Source: Massilia sp. WG5 (GTDB lineage Bacteria > Pseudomonadota > Gammaproteobacteria > Burkholderiales > Burkholderiaceae_D). Taken from it: a stretch of DNA of 64,000 bases. Below are positions 1-9,948 of this stretch, piece after piece. The translations under genes and the position numbers were made by a program. The DNA lies in the NCBI RefSeq assembly GCF_001412595.2, contig NZ_CP012640.2, forward strand, positions 1,488,001-1,552,000, in the 5' to 3' direction. A model generated the notes under the pieces. The model saw only the letters and a program-made list of their open reading frames with translations. It was not told where the DNA came from and did not search any database. Within the stretch, counting starts at the first letter, position 1; each line of letters opens with the position of its first letter.

Positions 1-1117
1 CACCGGCATCTCGCCGCTGCGCTACCTGGAACTGAAGATGAATCCGGAGTGGCTGCGCTACTACCTGGCATTCAAGCTGAACAGCAAGGTCGAGGACCTG
101 GACTTCACCGGCGAGGACTTCGTCGCCCGCGTGAACAGCGACCTGATCGGTAAGTACGTGAACATCGCCAGCCGCTGCGCCGGCTTCATCGCCAAGAAAT
201 TCGACGGCAAGCTGGCCACCGAACTGTCGCCCAAGGCGCACGAGTGGATCGCCCGCGCCCTGAGCGGCGAGGACGGCGAGCGCCAGGCCGCCATCGCCGC
301 CAGCTATGAAGCCCGCGAATTCGGCCGCGCCCTGCGCGAAGTGATGGCCATCGCCGACGTCGCCAACCAGTACGTGGACGAGAACAAGCCCTGGCTGCTG
401 GCCAAGGACGAGACCAAAACCGCGGAGCTGCACGAAGTCTGCACCACCGCCCTGATCCTGTTCCGCCAGCTGACCATCATGCTGTCGCCGGTGCTGCCGC
501 ACGTGGCCGGGCGCGTCCAGGAATTCCTGGGCGACGCGGCCTTCTCGTGGGACGACACGAAGGGCGAGAACGTGTACGACACGGTGCTGGGCCGCAGCAT
601 CGGCGCCTACAGCCACCTGATGCAGCGCGTCGACGCCAAGATGGTCGAAGACCTGTTCGACAAGCCGGCCGCTGTACCGGCTGCGGCCCCGGCCGCCGCG
701 CCCGCGCCGGCAGCCGCCGCAAGCGCCGGAAATGCTGAGGCAGTTGGAACCGCCGGCGATATCGAGGAACTTGCTCCCGAAATCTCGATCGATGATTTCA
801 CGAAGGTCGACCTGCGCGTGGCGAAGATCGTCAATTGCGAGCACGTCGAAGGGTCGAGCAAGCTGCTGCGCCTGACCCTGGACGTCGGCGAAGGCCGTCT
901 GCGCAATGTATTCTCGGGCATCAAGTCGGCCTACCAGCCGGAACAGCTGATCGGCAAGCTGACCGTGATGGTCGCCAACCTGGCGCCGCGCAAGATGAAG
1001 TTCGGCGTGTCGGAAGGCATGGTGCTGTGCGCATCGAGCAAGGACGAGAAGACGAACCCGGGCCTGTACCTGCTCGAGCCGGTGAGCGGCGCCCAGCCGG
1101 GCATGCGCATCCGCTGA
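1..1117 (+). CDS. metG: Methionyl-tRNA synthetase, C-terminal part (5' end outside window)
   Basis: Charges tRNA-Met with methionine in the cytoplasm. The reading frame is already open at base 2, so the window holds only the 3' part; the catalytic Rossmann domain lies upstream. Visible here are the helical anticodon-binding domain (through about base 650), a linker of alanine and proline, and a C-terminal tRNA-binding (Trbp111/EMAP-II type) domain that begins near [16 protein letters not shown] and contains NVFSGI and [11 protein letters not shown]. This two-part C-terminus is the bacterial homodimeric MetRS form. The stop is adjacent to the convergent lipoprotein gene with no intervening bases. 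The first in-frame ATG at 38 is internal, not a start. Confidence 0.96.
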   Translation, partial: TGISPLRYLELKMNPEWLRYYLAFKLNSKVEDLDFTGEDFVARVNSDLIGKYVNIASRCAGFIAKKFDGKLATELSPKAHEWIARALSGEDGERQAAIAASYEAREFGRALREVMAIADVANQYVDENKPWLLAKDETKTAELHEVCTTALILFRQLTIMLSPVLPHVAGRVQEFLGDAAFSWDDTKGENVYDTVLGRSIGAYSHLMQRVDAKMVEDLFDKPAAVPAAAPAAAPAPAAAASAGNAEAVGTAGDIEELAPEISIDDFTKVDLRVAKIVNCEHVEGSSKLLRLTLDVGEGRLRNVFSGIKSAYQPEQLIGKLTVMVANLAPRKMKFGVSEGMVLCASSKDEKTNPGLYLLEPVSGAQPGMRIR

Positions 1118-1366
1118 TCAGTGCGATTCCAGCGGCGCCGCCAGCGCCGCCTTGTTGTCCTTGTAATCCTGTCCGCCGATCTGGCTGACCATTTTTTCGG
1201 TGCGGCGCGAGGGAATGCGGCTGCCGGTGATGTTCGCGGCCGCATCGCTGCCGGAGGTGGCGGCGGCGCCGAGCGGCGCCGGCGACTCGGCTTCATGGAC
1301 GCTGGCGCAGCCGCCGAGGACGGCGATGGCAAGGGTGATTGCGGCGTAGTGCGTAAGGGCTTTCAT
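1118..1366 (-). CDS. Small predicted lipoprotein
   Basis: An 82-residue protein with a typical lipoprotein signal: positive start MKAL, hydrophobic stretch, then the lipobox LGGC with the acylated cysteine at about residue 20. The mature part is short, rich in alanine and serine, and has no domain I recognise. It should be lipid-anchored in the cell envelope. It is convergent with metG and its stop directly abuts the metG stop. Function unknown; the signal and lipobox are the evidence that it is real. Confidence 0.75.
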   Translation of the reverse strand: MKALTHYAAITLAIAVLGGCASVHEAESPAPLGAAATSGSDAAANITGSRIPSRRTEKMVSQIGGQDYKDNKAALAAPLESH

Positions 1367-1424
1367 GGTTCACCTGTGATTGTGGTTTTGGAAAGCGAAG
1401 CTTGTGGCCTTGCCAGAATACTAT

Positions 1425-1453
1425 GAATTTCCATGCGCCAGTAGCAGTATAAT
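1425..1453 (+). promoter_or_regulatory. Possible sigma-70 promoter of the FabMG-like gene
   Basis: A perfect TATAAT at 1448-1453 sits about 45 bases before the ATG at 1498. The best -35 at 17-base spacing (1425-1430, gaattt) is weak, so the assignment rests on the -10 box. Confidence 0.35.
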
Positions 1454-1497
1454 GCGCTGTTTTAAAACCTCCTTACTTTTGAGTGGTAGCAAATAAT

Positions 1498-2814
1498 ATG
1501 ACCGAATACAAAGCCCTGCGACACATCCCGCACGCGAACCTGTTCCGTCAAGGTGACGTCTTCGTCCTGTTCGGCGAACTGTTCGGCCGTGGCTACGTGA
1601 ACGGCCTGATCGACGAAGCGCGCAAGGCCGGCATGACGATCCTGGGCATCACCGTGGGCCGCCGCAACGACGACGGCAGCCTGCGCGCCCTGACCGCGGA
1701 AGAGCATGCGGAAGCGGAAGCCAAGCTGGGCGGCCGCATCGTCAATGTGCCGCTGATGGCCGGTTTCGACATGGACGCCCCGGCGGGCGAGCAGAACCCG
1801 ACCGAGATGCTGTCCGGGCTTACCCTCAAGAGCTGGCAGGAAGACAAGCTGGACTGGGAGAAGATCGAGCGCTGCCGCCAGGCTGGCGTCGCGCGCTTCA
1901 CCGCCTCGACCCAGCAGGCCATGGACGAGATCGACAAGCTGATCCCGGACGGCGCCAACGTGTTCTTCGCCCATACCATGGCCGGCGGCATTCCGCGCAT
2001 CAAGGCCTTCCTGGCGATCGCCAACCGCATTTACAAAGGCCGCGGCGAGCGCTTCATGTCCTCGCGCGCCCTGCTCGACAGCGACCTGGGCAAGCTGATC
2101 CTGATGAACTTCGACGAAGTTTCGGCGAACACCCTGAAATACCTGATCGACGCATCGGGCAAGATCCGCGAGCGCGTCGCGGCCAAGGGCGGCGAAGTAC
2201 GCTACACGGCCTACGGCTACCACGGCACCGAGATCCTGATCGGCGGCGAGTACGCCTGGCAGACCTACACCAACTACACCCAGGGCTACGCCAAGATGCG
2301 CCTGGAGTCGATCGCCGACGCCGCCTTCAAGCAGGGCGTGCCCGCGACCGTGTTCAACTGCCCGGAAATCCGCACCAACTCTTCCGACATCTTCGTCGGC
2401 GTGGAACTGTCGCTGTTCCCGTTGCTGCTGGCACTCAAGCAGGAAGGTGGCGGCGCCTGGGCCCAGCAGCAATGGGATATCTGCCAGGGCCTGCTGAACG
2501 ACGGCGTCTCGCTGCAGTCGATTCTCGACAAGCTGGAAACCTATCTGCAGACCGGCACCAGCACCGAGTTCCGCAACTTCGAAGCCTGGCCGATGGACAA
2601 CACTCCGGAGCTGGCCGAGCTGATGATCGGCATCGCCGACGAGATCACCTCGCTGCACAAGGACAAGAAGGCCCTGATCACGGACCACCTGTCGACGCTG
2701 GTGCTGGAAGGCACGGGCCCGCTGATGTTCCATGGCGCGGCCGAAAAGATTGCGCCGGTGCTGTGGCTCAACCACGACATCATCGCCCGCCAGCTGAACG
2801 AGCTGCACAAGTAA
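1498..2814 (+). CDS. FabMG-like (enoyl-ACP reductase FabMG family) protein
   Basis: A protein of 438 residues starting MTEYKALRHI. It is cytoplasmic, with no signal peptide or membrane segment. Its overall sequence (for example GDVFVLFGELFGRGYV, FFAHTMAGGIP, NCPEIRTNSSDIF) matches from memory the betaproteobacterial family that databases name after FabMG, an enoyl-ACP reductase found by metagenomic triclosan-resistance screening. I see no classical SDR YxxxK site, so enoyl reductase activity is family inference only. A GTG 15 bases upstream (1483) is an alternative start; I prefer ATG 1498 because it follows a TATAAT box with a short leader. It stands alone, with DUF3460 43 bases downstream in the same direction. 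Confidence 0.75.
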   Translation: MTEYKALRHIPHANLFRQGDVFVLFGELFGRGYVNGLIDEARKAGMTILGITVGRRNDDGSLRALTAEEHAEAEAKLGGRIVNVPLMAGFDMDAPAGEQNPTEMLSGLTLKSWQEDKLDWEKIERCRQAGVARFTASTQQAMDEIDKLIPDGANVFFAHTMAGGIPRIKAFLAIANRIYKGRGERFMSSRALLDSDLGKLILMNFDEVSANTLKYLIDASGKIRERVAAKGGEVRYTAYGYHGTEILIGGEYAWQTYTNYTQGYAKMRLESIADAAFKQGVPATVFNCPEIRTNSSDIFVGVELSLFPLLLALKQEGGGAWAQQQWDICQGLLNDGVSLQSILDKLETYLQTGTSTEFRNFEAWPMDNTPELAELMIGIADEITSLHKDKKALITDHLSTLVLEGTGPLMFHGAAEKIAPVLWLNHDIIARQLNELHK

Positions 2815-2856
2815 GCAGTAGAATTTCCTGTTTGTACCTTATTTTTAAAGAGCATC

Positions 2857-3066
2857 ATGGGCCTGTTCACTAAACACGCGAATTACGAATCCGATCACAC
2901 CAAGTTCATCAAGGAACTGAAAGAGAAAACCCCGGGCATGGACGAGCGCCAGGTCGCCGGCCGCGCCCTGCTGTGGGACAAGGCTCCGCTGTCGCTGGAG
3001 GAGCAGCGCCGCGTCGACGAGTCGCGCCTGCGCCAGCAGGCTTACCCGTACCAGACCAAGGTCTGA
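2857..3066 (+). CDS. DUF3460 family protein
   Basis: A small soluble protein of 69 residues, highly charged, beginning MGLFTKHANYESDHTKFI and ending PYPYQTKV-like (AYPYQTKV). It matches the DUF3460 family, typical of betaproteobacteria and often found just upstream of scpA, as here (26 bases). Function unknown. The position suggests co-transcription with scpA and panC. Confidence 0.85.
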   Translation: MGLFTKHANYESDHTKFIKELKEKTPGMDERQVAGRALLWDKAPLSLEEQRRVDESRLRQQAYPYQTKV

Positions 3067-3091
3067 GTCCGGCGCGAGCAGGCTGAGGACG

Positions 3092-4009
3092 ATGGTGCCT
3101 GAGCAGGCGACCGGGGCCCCGGACGGGCCCGAAGGGCTCGCCGATTCCCCGCCGGACGACGGCGCCATCGTGGACGGTCCCGCCGTCGCCGGCACGGAGG
3201 AGGCGCTGCAGGTTGCCGCCGAGGCCGCCGAAGCCAGCATCGCCCGCCTGTACGGCGAGCCGCTGCTGCGCCTGCCCAACGACCTGTATATCCCGCCCGA
3301 CGCGCTCGAAGTCTTCCTCGACGCCTTCGAAGGTCCGCTCGACCTCCTGCTGTACCTGATCCGCAAGCAGAACTTCAACATCCTCGACATCCCGATGGCG
3401 CAGGTGACCCTGCAATACCTGGAATACGTCGAGCAGATCCGCAAGCACAACCTGGAACTGGCCGCCGAGTACCTGCTGATGGCGGCCATGCTCATCGAGA
3501 TCAAGTCGCGCATGCTGCTGCCCAAGCGCCAGGATGAGCTCATCGAGGACGTGGGCGACCCGCGCGCGGAACTGGTGCGGCGGCTGCTGGAGTACGAGCA
3601 GATCAAGGCGGCGGCGCAGCGCCTGGGCGCCCTGCCCCAGCACGAACGCGACTTCCAGCGCCCCTCGCTGCCGGTCGAACAGGGCCTGGCCCCGGTGTGG
3701 CCGCACGTCGATCCGCACGATCTGCAGCGCGCCTGGATGGATGTGCTGCGGCGCGCCAAGCTGACCCAGCACCACCGCATCGGGCGCGAGGAACTGTCGG
3801 TGCGCGAGCACATGTCGGCAATCCTGCGTACACTCCAGTCCCAGCGCTTCGTCGAATTCTCGGAGCTGTTCGCGGGACAGGAAAGCAGGCCGGTCGTGGT
3901 CGTGCACTTCGTGGCCATGCTCGAGCTGGCCAAGGAAACCCTGATCGAAATTACCCAGGCCGAACCATTCGCGCCCATCTATGTCTGGCTGGCCTATTCG
4001 CCGGCCTGA
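3092..4009 (+). CDS. scpA: Segregation and condensation protein A
   Basis: Kleisin subunit of the SMC-ScpAB condensin, which links the SMC heads and helps chromosome organisation and segregation. The N-terminal kleisin motif is clear (AFEGPLDLLLYLIRKQNFNILDIP), followed by AAEYLLMAAMLIEIKSRMLLPK. A proline/alanine-rich extension of about 70 residues precedes the domain, and the C-terminus ends in the winged-helix region. The usual partner scpB is not in the window. A GAGG lies a few bases before the ATG. Nineteen bases separate it from panC, so one operon is likely. Confidence 0.93.
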   Translation: MVPEQATGAPDGPEGLADSPPDDGAIVDGPAVAGTEEALQVAAEAAEASIARLYGEPLLRLPNDLYIPPDALEVFLDAFEGPLDLLLYLIRKQNFNILDIPMAQVTLQYLEYVEQIRKHNLELAAEYLLMAAMLIEIKSRMLLPKRQDELIEDVGDPRAELVRRLLEYEQIKAAAQRLGALPQHERDFQRPSLPVEQGLAPVWPHVDPHDLQRAWMDVLRRAKLTQHHRIGREELSVREHMSAILRTLQSQRFVEFSELFAGQESRPVVVVHFVAMLELAKETLIEITQAEPFAPIYVWLAYSPA

Positions 4010-4867
<858 letters not shown>

Positions 4868-4980
4868 ACGTCACTACTTTCTTTTTTGAAATTTCCCTGT
4901 AGATATTAGCAACTATATTTGCTAGACTTGAGGAATCACTTTTTACCCAAACCACGTAAAAAGATTCAAGGAGCAGTATT

Positions 4981-5736
4981 TTGACCGACCTGGCCACCTC
5001 GCAGATCCGCAAGGGTCTTCCCAAGCTGTCCGATGCCGTCGCGCGGATCGGCGCTGACGCGGCTGCGCACACGATCGACGACGCCTTCCAGATCCATGAC
5101 GCCCTGTCGACCCTGGCGCAGACCGGCGAAGCGATCACCGTGTATCCGCTCGGCCAGGACTTCCTGGTCGCGCGCATCGACGCCATCGATACCGAGCGCG
5201 GCTGCTTCATCCTCGACCTGGCCGAGGATGTGGTGCTCGCCGAGGGCAGGCTGATCCTCGTTGCCTCGCTGGGCGGGAATGCGAAGGTCCAGTTCGAACT
5301 CGAAGCCGGCGGCAGCCTCATCCCGGGGCGCGCCCGCGCCGTCGAGCTGCCGCTGCCGGCGAGCTGCCTGGTCCTGAACCGGCGCGCGGAAGCGCGGCTG
5401 GAAAGCCCGCTGAGCGGCAGCTACGGCGCCCGCTTCGTCTACCTGGGCAAGGTGTTCGAACTGCCGCTGTACGATTTCTCGTGCGGCGGCGTCGGCCTGC
5501 GCGCGACGCCGGAGCAGGCTTACGAATTCTATGTCGGCAAGAAGATCGACGCCGCAGAACTGGAACTGGGCCCGGCGCTGACCATCGTCGCCGACCTCGA
5601 AGTACGCCTGATGCGTCCCTTCCGCACCTTCCTGCTGGGCGAACAGGTGCAGGTCGGGTGCCGGATCTCCAACATCACCATGCAGATGAAGCAGCGCCTG
5701 GAACGGGCGGTGAGCAAGGTGCAACTGAGGCGCTGA
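4981..5736 (+). CDS. ycgR: Flagellar brake protein, YcgR-like (PilZ domain)
   Basis: Binds cyclic di-GMP and slows flagellar rotation in the YcgR family. Of 251 residues, the first 110 or so form a YcgR-type N-terminal domain and the rest a PilZ domain with both c-di-GMP signatures: the RxxxR arginines in LNRRAEARLE near residue 140 and DFSCGG (D/NxSxxG) near 166. The start is a TTG preceded at good distance by AAGGAG (about 4968-4973); no ATG nearby suits. It lies between panC and the converging chemotaxis block and ends at a strong bidirectional terminator. The c-di-GMP link agrees with nearby motility genes. Confidence 0.88.
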   Translation: MTDLATSQIRKGLPKLSDAVARIGADAAAHTIDDAFQIHDALSTLAQTGEAITVYPLGQDFLVARIDAIDTERGCFILDLAEDVVLAEGRLILVASLGGNAKVQFELEAGGSLIPGRARAVELPLPASCLVLNRRAEARLESPLSGSYGARFVYLGKVFELPLYDFSCGGVGLRATPEQAYEFYVGKKIDAAELELGPALTIVADLEVRLMRPFRTFLLGEQVQVGCRISNITMQMKQRLERAVSKVQLRR

Positions 5737-5756
5737 TCGCTCCGCGGCATGCCTGA

Positions 5757-5792
5757 AATGAAAAATGGCCCTTTGCAGGGCCATTTTTCATT
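5757..5792. terminator. Bidirectional rho-independent terminator
   Basis: A perfect 16-bp stem (5757-5772 with 5777-5792) with a TTGC loop; the GC core GGCCCT is flanked by A and T runs on both sides, so it can end transcription from ycgR on the plus strand and from the long motility block on the minus strand. Confidence 0.9.
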
Positions 5793-5808
5793 GCCGACGC
5801 CCGAAGCC

Positions 5809-7017
5809 TCAGGTGGTGAGGTTCTGCGCCCAGGCCAGCGCACTCAAATGCGCCTTGTTCACATCCAGCGGGCTGATGTCCAGCGCCGCCGCCATCGACG
5901 CCACCAGGTTCGAATTCAGCTCGCAGGCCTCGGCCAGCGCCAGGTAGGGGCCGTAGGTGCCGCCGCGCGTCAGCAGCGCGCGCACCACCTCGTCAGGCAG
6001 CTGGATGGTGTCCAGCACGTCCTTCATCGGCAGGCCCAGCAGGCGGTCGAGCAGCGAGAACATGCCGGCCACGAACAGATACTCCGCTTCCGCGCGCGGC
6101 AGGAACTTCTGGCCGAGCAGCTCGCACAGGCGCGCACGCACGACGGCCGTTTCCATCAGCACCGGCGAGTAGCCGTTGGAGCTGGCCGTCGCCAGCAGCA
6201 GCACCAGCCAGCGGTACAGCGGCGCATAGCCCAGCATGGCGATGGCCTGGCGCAGCGACTCGATCTGGCGACCGGCGCCGAATCCGGCCGAGTTGATGAA
6301 GCGCAGGAGTTTGTAGATCAGGGCCGGGTCGCGCTTGAGCACGGCCTCGATCTTCGGCACGTCCTCGTTGTTCTGCACCATCTGCATCAGTTGCAGGATG
6401 ATCGCCTGGGCCGGGTTCATGCCCTTGGCATTGCCGCCCTCGCGCGGGGTCAGGTGCAGCTTGCCGACGAAGGCGTCCAGGCCCAGCGCGGCGCAGGCGT
6501 CGAAGTCGGCCCAGGTCGACACCGGACGGCCGACCATGCGCAGCGTCGACTGCTTGACGGCGGCATAGGTGCGGGCCTGGGTGGCGACGTCGGCGCCGGC
6601 GAAGCGCACTTCGGCGTAGGACGCGATGACGGAGAGGTTGCGGCCCAGCAGCTCCAGGTTGGCGCCGCGCAGCGAGATGCCGACGCCGCCGGCGCGCAGG
6701 GCCTGCACGGCGGCACGGGTATCGACGTTCACGAGATCGCGCACGCTGATCGACAGCACGGTGCGCTCCGGCGGCAGCGCATGCAGGGCATCGGTCGACA
6801 GCATTGCCGGCACGGCGTCGAGGAACAGCAGTTTGTCGCGCAGCAGCCAGCCTTGCTCGTCGTCGACCAGGTGCTCGGCAACGAAGCCGACCAGCGCTTC
6901 GAGGTCGGCCGCGCTCACTTCCCTTCCGCTCTGCTGTTGCCAGCACAGTTCATAACCAATCACACGCTGCTTGGGGTCAAGCAGGGGTTCACGGACGATG
7001 AAGTTGGTTTGATGCAT
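5809..7017 (-). CDS. EAL-like/HDOD signalling protein (YuxH type)
   Basis: A 402-residue cytoplasmic protein with an N-terminal EAL-fold domain (MHQTNFIVREPLLDPKQRVIGYEL) and a C-terminal HDOD domain (from about residue 190, with LRFINSAGFG and LGYAPLYRWL). The EAL triad reads YELC and the usual downstream Glu/Asp metal ligands are not evident, so the phosphodiesterase domain is probably inactive and acts by binding. Start chosen at ATG 7017 because the domain begins there; a longer frame runs upstream without family sequence. It is the last gene of the motility block, 58 bases after cheZ, which suggests a role in linking second-messenger signals to chemotaxis. Confidence 0.82.
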   Translation of the reverse strand: MHQTNFIVREPLLDPKQRVIGYELCWQQQSGREVSAADLEALVGFVAEHLVDDEQGWLLRDKLLFLDAVPAMLSTDALHALPPERTVLSISVRDLVNVDTRAAVQALRAGGVGISLRGANLELLGRNLSVIASYAEVRFAGADVATQARTYAAVKQSTLRMVGRPVSTWADFDACAALGLDAFVGKLHLTPREGGNAKGMNPAQAIILQLMQMVQNNEDVPKIEAVLKRDPALIYKLLRFINSAGFGAGRQIESLRQAIAMLGYAPLYRWLVLLLATASSNGYSPVLMETAVVRARLCELLGQKFLPRAEAEYLFVAGMFSLLDRLLGLPMKDVLDTIQLPDEVVRALLTRGGTYGPYLALAEACELNSNLVASMAAALDISPLDVNKAHLSALAWAQNLTT

Positions 7018-7075
7018 TTGATAACAATCGCCGCAAGAGACAGGGGCGATGCGCCGTCCGCGGGCGCACCGGAAT

Positions 7076-7723
7076 TCAGAAGCCGAGGCTGTCGAGCAGG
7101 TCGTCGACCTGGCCCTGGTCGGCCACCACTTCGGCATCGCCTTCAGGCTTGATCTGCGGGCCGTTCATTAAGCTGTTACTGAGCAGACCAGTGTCGAACT
7201 CGCGCTTGACCTCGGCCGGCGCGAAATCGACCAGCACCTGGACCAGTTGCTTTTCGAGATTCTGGGCGATGCCGGTGATGCGCTTGATTACCTGGCCGGT
7301 CAGGTCCTGGAAGTCCTGGGCCATCATGATGTCCATCAGGTGGCCGCGGGTCGCCACCGCGGCGCTGCGCGATACGGCCAGGCTGGCGATGGTCTTCTCG
7401 GCCAGCGCGCGCCATTCCGGACTGCCCTCGCCGCTGTCCAGCAGCGTTTGCCAGGAACGCGTGAGCTCCACCGCCGCGCCGTCGATCCCTTCCTGCAGCG
7501 GGCTGGCGGCATCGGTGGCGTCCAGCACCCGCTTGGCAGCCTGTTCCGACAGGCGCGCCACGTAGTCGAGACGGTCGCGCGCATCCGGGATGTCGCTGGC
7601 GGCTTTCTCGATCAGCTTGTCCAGGCCCAGACCGCGCAGGTTCTCGTGCAACGCGCGGGTCATATGCCCGATCCGGCTCAGGACCTCGTCGTGCGAGCCC
7701 GAGTCGGGAAGTGGCTCGGTCAT
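7076..7723 (-). CDS. cheZ: CheY-P phosphatase CheZ
   Basis: Speeds dephosphorylation of CheY-P and so ends the motor-switching signal. It is a helical protein of 215 residues. The catalytic segment AQDFQDLTGQV carries the Asp140 and Gln144 pair (DxxxQ), equivalent to Asp143/Gln147 of the E. coli enzyme. The C-terminus QVDDLLDSLGF is the conserved CheY-docking helix, joined by a variable linker. It begins two bases after the cheY stop, so the pair is co-translated. Confidence 0.95.
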   Translation of the reverse strand: MTEPLPDSGSHDEVLSRIGHMTRALHENLRGLGLDKLIEKAASDIPDARDRLDYVARLSEQAAKRVLDATDAASPLQEGIDGAAVELTRSWQTLLDSGEGSPEWRALAEKTIASLAVSRSAAVATRGHLMDIMMAQDFQDLTGQVIKRITGIAQNLEKQLVQVLVDFAPAEVKREFDTGLLSNSLMNGPQIKPEGDAEVVADQGQVDDLLDSLGF

Positions 7724-7725
7724 TT

Positions 7726-8121
7726 TCAGGCTGCCTTTTCCATCTTTTCGAAAATCTTGTTCAGCTTTTCGTCCAGCGTGGCGGCGGTGAAAGGCTTCAC
7801 GACATAGCCGTTGGCGCCCGCTTGCGCGGCCGCGATGATGTTTTCCTTCTTCGCTTCGGCGGTCACCATCAGCACCGGAAGCTTGGCCAGTGCGGGATCG
7901 GCACGGATGTTCTGCAGCATGGTCAGACCGTCCATGTTCGGCATATTCCAGTCCGAGACCACGAAGTCGAACTGTTCGCTGCGCAGTTTGGCCAATGCCA
8001 TCACGCCATCTTCGGCTTCGTCGACGTTGGCGTAACCCAGTTCCTTCAACAGATTCCGCACGATGCGACGCATCGTCGAGAAATCGTCAACAACTAAAAA
8101 ACGCATCTTTGGATCAGCCAT
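7726..8121 (-). CDS. cheY: Chemotaxis response regulator CheY (copy next to cheZ)
   Basis: A single receiver domain of 131 residues that carries the signal from CheA to the flagellar switch FliM. The acidic pocket VDDFST, phospho-acceptor Asp57 in [11 protein letters not shown], Thr in MVTAEA and Lys in VVKPFT are all present. [16 protein letters not shown] is the classic CheY helix, so this copy looks like the true motor-binding CheY. It is followed by cheZ (2-base gap). A second, divergent CheY lies at 13631-13996. A 125-base gap separates it from cheB upstream. Confidence 0.95.
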   Translation of the reverse strand: MADPKMRFLVVDDFSTMRRIVRNLLKELGYANVDEAEDGVMALAKLRSEQFDFVVSDWNMPNMDGLTMLQNIRADPALAKLPVLMVTAEAKKENIIAAAQAGANGYVVKPFTAATLDEKLNKIFEKMEKAA

Positions 8122-8246
8122 GAAATACTCCGTTGTTACTCTGTATATATGTATTAGTGGGACTTCGACTCTGCGAAAGCAGGCCTAAGCATAGCATTTT
8201 TGTTGCTCTACGGCGATAAAACCGGGGCTAAAGGGGTGCGAACGGA

Positions 8247-9323
8247 TCAAACGCGCAACGCCCGGCTGCCCTGCGTTGCCAGATGACCAAGTACCATGCC
8301 CGGCAAGGCCGTCAGTGCGCCCACTTCATGGGCGGCGCCGATGGCGATCGCCTCGCGCGGCATGCCGAACACGACGCAGGATGCCTCGTCCTGGGCGAAG
8401 TTGGTGGCGCCGGCATTGCGCATTTCCAGCATGCCTTGGGCGCCGTCCTTGCCCATCCCGGTCAGGATCACCCCGACCGCATTCTTGCCGGCCGCCTGGG
8501 CCGCCGAGCGGAACAGCACGTCCACCGAAGGCCGGTGGCGGTTGACCGGCTCGGTCTGCTCGATCTTCGTCATGTAGTTGGCGCCGGAGCGGGACAACAG
8601 CAAATGGGAGTGGCCCGGTGCGATATAGGCGTGGCCGGGCAGCACGCGCTCGTTGCCCTGCGCTTCGCTGACGCTGATCCGGCACAGCGAATCGAGGCGC
8701 CTGGCAAAGGAGCTGGTGAAGCCTTCCGGCATGTGCTGGGCGATCAGGATGCCCGGGCAGTCGGACGGCATCTGCATCAGGAATTCGCGGATCGCCTCGG
8801 TGCCGCCGGTGGAGGCGCCGATGATGATCAGCTTTTCCGACGAGGTCAGCGGGCTGCGCAACTGCGGCAGCTGGGCGCCGGGCGGCGGCGCGTGCAGGGT
8901 ACGCGGCTTGATGCGGGCGCGCGCGGCGCCGCGGATCTTGTCGGCGATGAGCTCCGTGTACTCGCGCATCCCGGTCTGGATCGAGATCTTCGGCTTGGTG
9001 ACGAAGTCCACCGCGCCCAGTTCCAGCGCGCGCATGGTGATCTCGGAGCCGCGTTCGGTCAGCGAGGACACCATCAGCACCGGCATCGGGCGCAGGCGCA
9101 TCAGCTTTTCGAGGAAATCGAGGCCGTCCATCTTCGGCATCTCGACGTCGAGCGTCAGCACGTCGGGATTGGTGCGCTTGATCAGCTCGCGCGCGACGAG
9201 GGGATCGGGCGCCACGCCGACGACTTCCATGTCCGGCTGCGAATTCACGATCTCGGTCATCACGCTGCGGATCAGCGCGGAATCGTCGACGATCGCCACT
9301 TTGATCTTGTTCGTGGAGTGCAT
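8247..9323 (-). CDS. cheB: Chemotaxis methylesterase/deamidase CheB
   Basis: Removes methyl groups from, and deamidates, chemoreceptors when phosphorylated by CheA. It is a 358-residue protein with a receiver domain (Asp59 in [11 protein letters not shown]) and a C-terminal CheB esterase domain. The catalytic Ser-His-Asp are visible as [19 protein letters not shown] and [10 protein letters not shown]. It follows cheD with a 14-base gap, in the usual cheR-cheD-cheB order. Confidence 0.97.
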   Translation of the reverse strand: MHSTNKIKVAIVDDSALIRSVMTEIVNSQPDMEVVGVAPDPLVARELIKRTNPDVLTLDVEMPKMDGLDFLEKLMRLRPMPVLMVSSLTERGSEITMRALELGAVDFVTKPKISIQTGMREYTELIADKIRGAARARIKPRTLHAPPPGAQLPQLRSPLTSSEKLIIIGASTGGTEAIREFLMQMPSDCPGILIAQHMPEGFTSSFARRLDSLCRISVSEAQGNERVLPGHAYIAPGHSHLLLSRSGANYMTKIEQTEPVNRHRPSVDVLFRSAAQAAGKNAVGVILTGMGKDGAQGMLEMRNAGATNFAQDEASCVVFGMPREAIAIGAAHEVGALTALPGMVLGHLATQGSRALRV

Positions 9324-9337
9324 GTTGTGCCCTTTCG

Positions 9338-9937
9338 TCAGAACAGGTCGATGTCGCCGCCGACCGGCGCGACCTTGAGGCGGCTGGCGTAGTCGAGCTC
9401 GCGCCTCGCCAGCGTGTCGTTTTGGGTTTGCATCAGCTTCTTGACCAGCACCTTGCCGGTGCGCGGGAAGAAGTACACCTTGCGCGGATAGATGTCGTTC
9501 AGGTCTTCGGCCAGCACCGGGATGCGCTCGGTCTTCAGGAACTGCGTCACGAAGGCCGCGTTGCGCTCGCCGACATTCATGGCCGAGAAGCCGCGCAGCA
9601 CGGCGCCGCCGCCGAACACCTTCGCTTCCAGATGCTCGCGGCGCGCGCCGGCCTTCAGCAAATCGTTGATCAGCACTTCCATCGCATAGGTCCCGTAGCG
9701 CATCGAGGCCGACACCGGGTTGCCGGGGTCGCCGCCGTCCGGCAGCATGAAGTGGTTCATGCCGCCCAGGCCCTTGACGCGGTCGCGGATGCAGGCCGAG
9801 ACGCAGGAACCCAGCACCGTCACGATCAGCATCTCCTTGCCGGTGTAGTAGTACTCGCCCGGCAGGATCTTGGCGGCTTCGCAGTCGAAGGTGCGGTCGT
9901 AATAGACGTTGGTGGCGAAATGGCTGTTGGTATCCAT
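9338..9937 (-). CDS. cheD: Chemoreceptor glutamine deamidase CheD
   Basis: Deamidates receptor glutamines and in some bacteria binds CheC. Of 199 residues, the catalytic Cys in [12 protein letters not shown] and His in GGMNHFMLP are present, followed by a Thr-containing region YGTYAME. The open frame continues upstream, but the family sequence begins at the ATG at 9937 ([10 protein letters not shown]). The tail ends GGDIDLF; a near copy ends the CheZ-like protein of this operon. Located between cheR (11 bases) and cheB. Confidence 0.94.
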   Translation of the reverse strand: MDTNSHFATNVYYDRTFDCEAAKILPGEYYYTGKEMLIVTVLGSCVSACIRDRVKGLGGMNHFMLPDGGDPGNPVSASMRYGTYAMEVLINDLLKAGARREHLEAKVFGGGAVLRGFSAMNVGERNAAFVTQFLKTERIPVLAEDLNDIYPRKVYFFPRTGKVLVKKLMQTQNDTLARRELDYASRLKVAPVGGDIDLF

Positions 9938-9948
9938 GGCGGTGCCTG

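Noticed and set aside
1462..2808. Long open frame on the minus strand opposite the FabMG-like gene (448 codons)
   Set aside because: High G+C leaves few stops in antisense frames; the composition is repetitive (Gly, Arg, His, Val) with no known domain, while the plus-strand frame is a recognised family.
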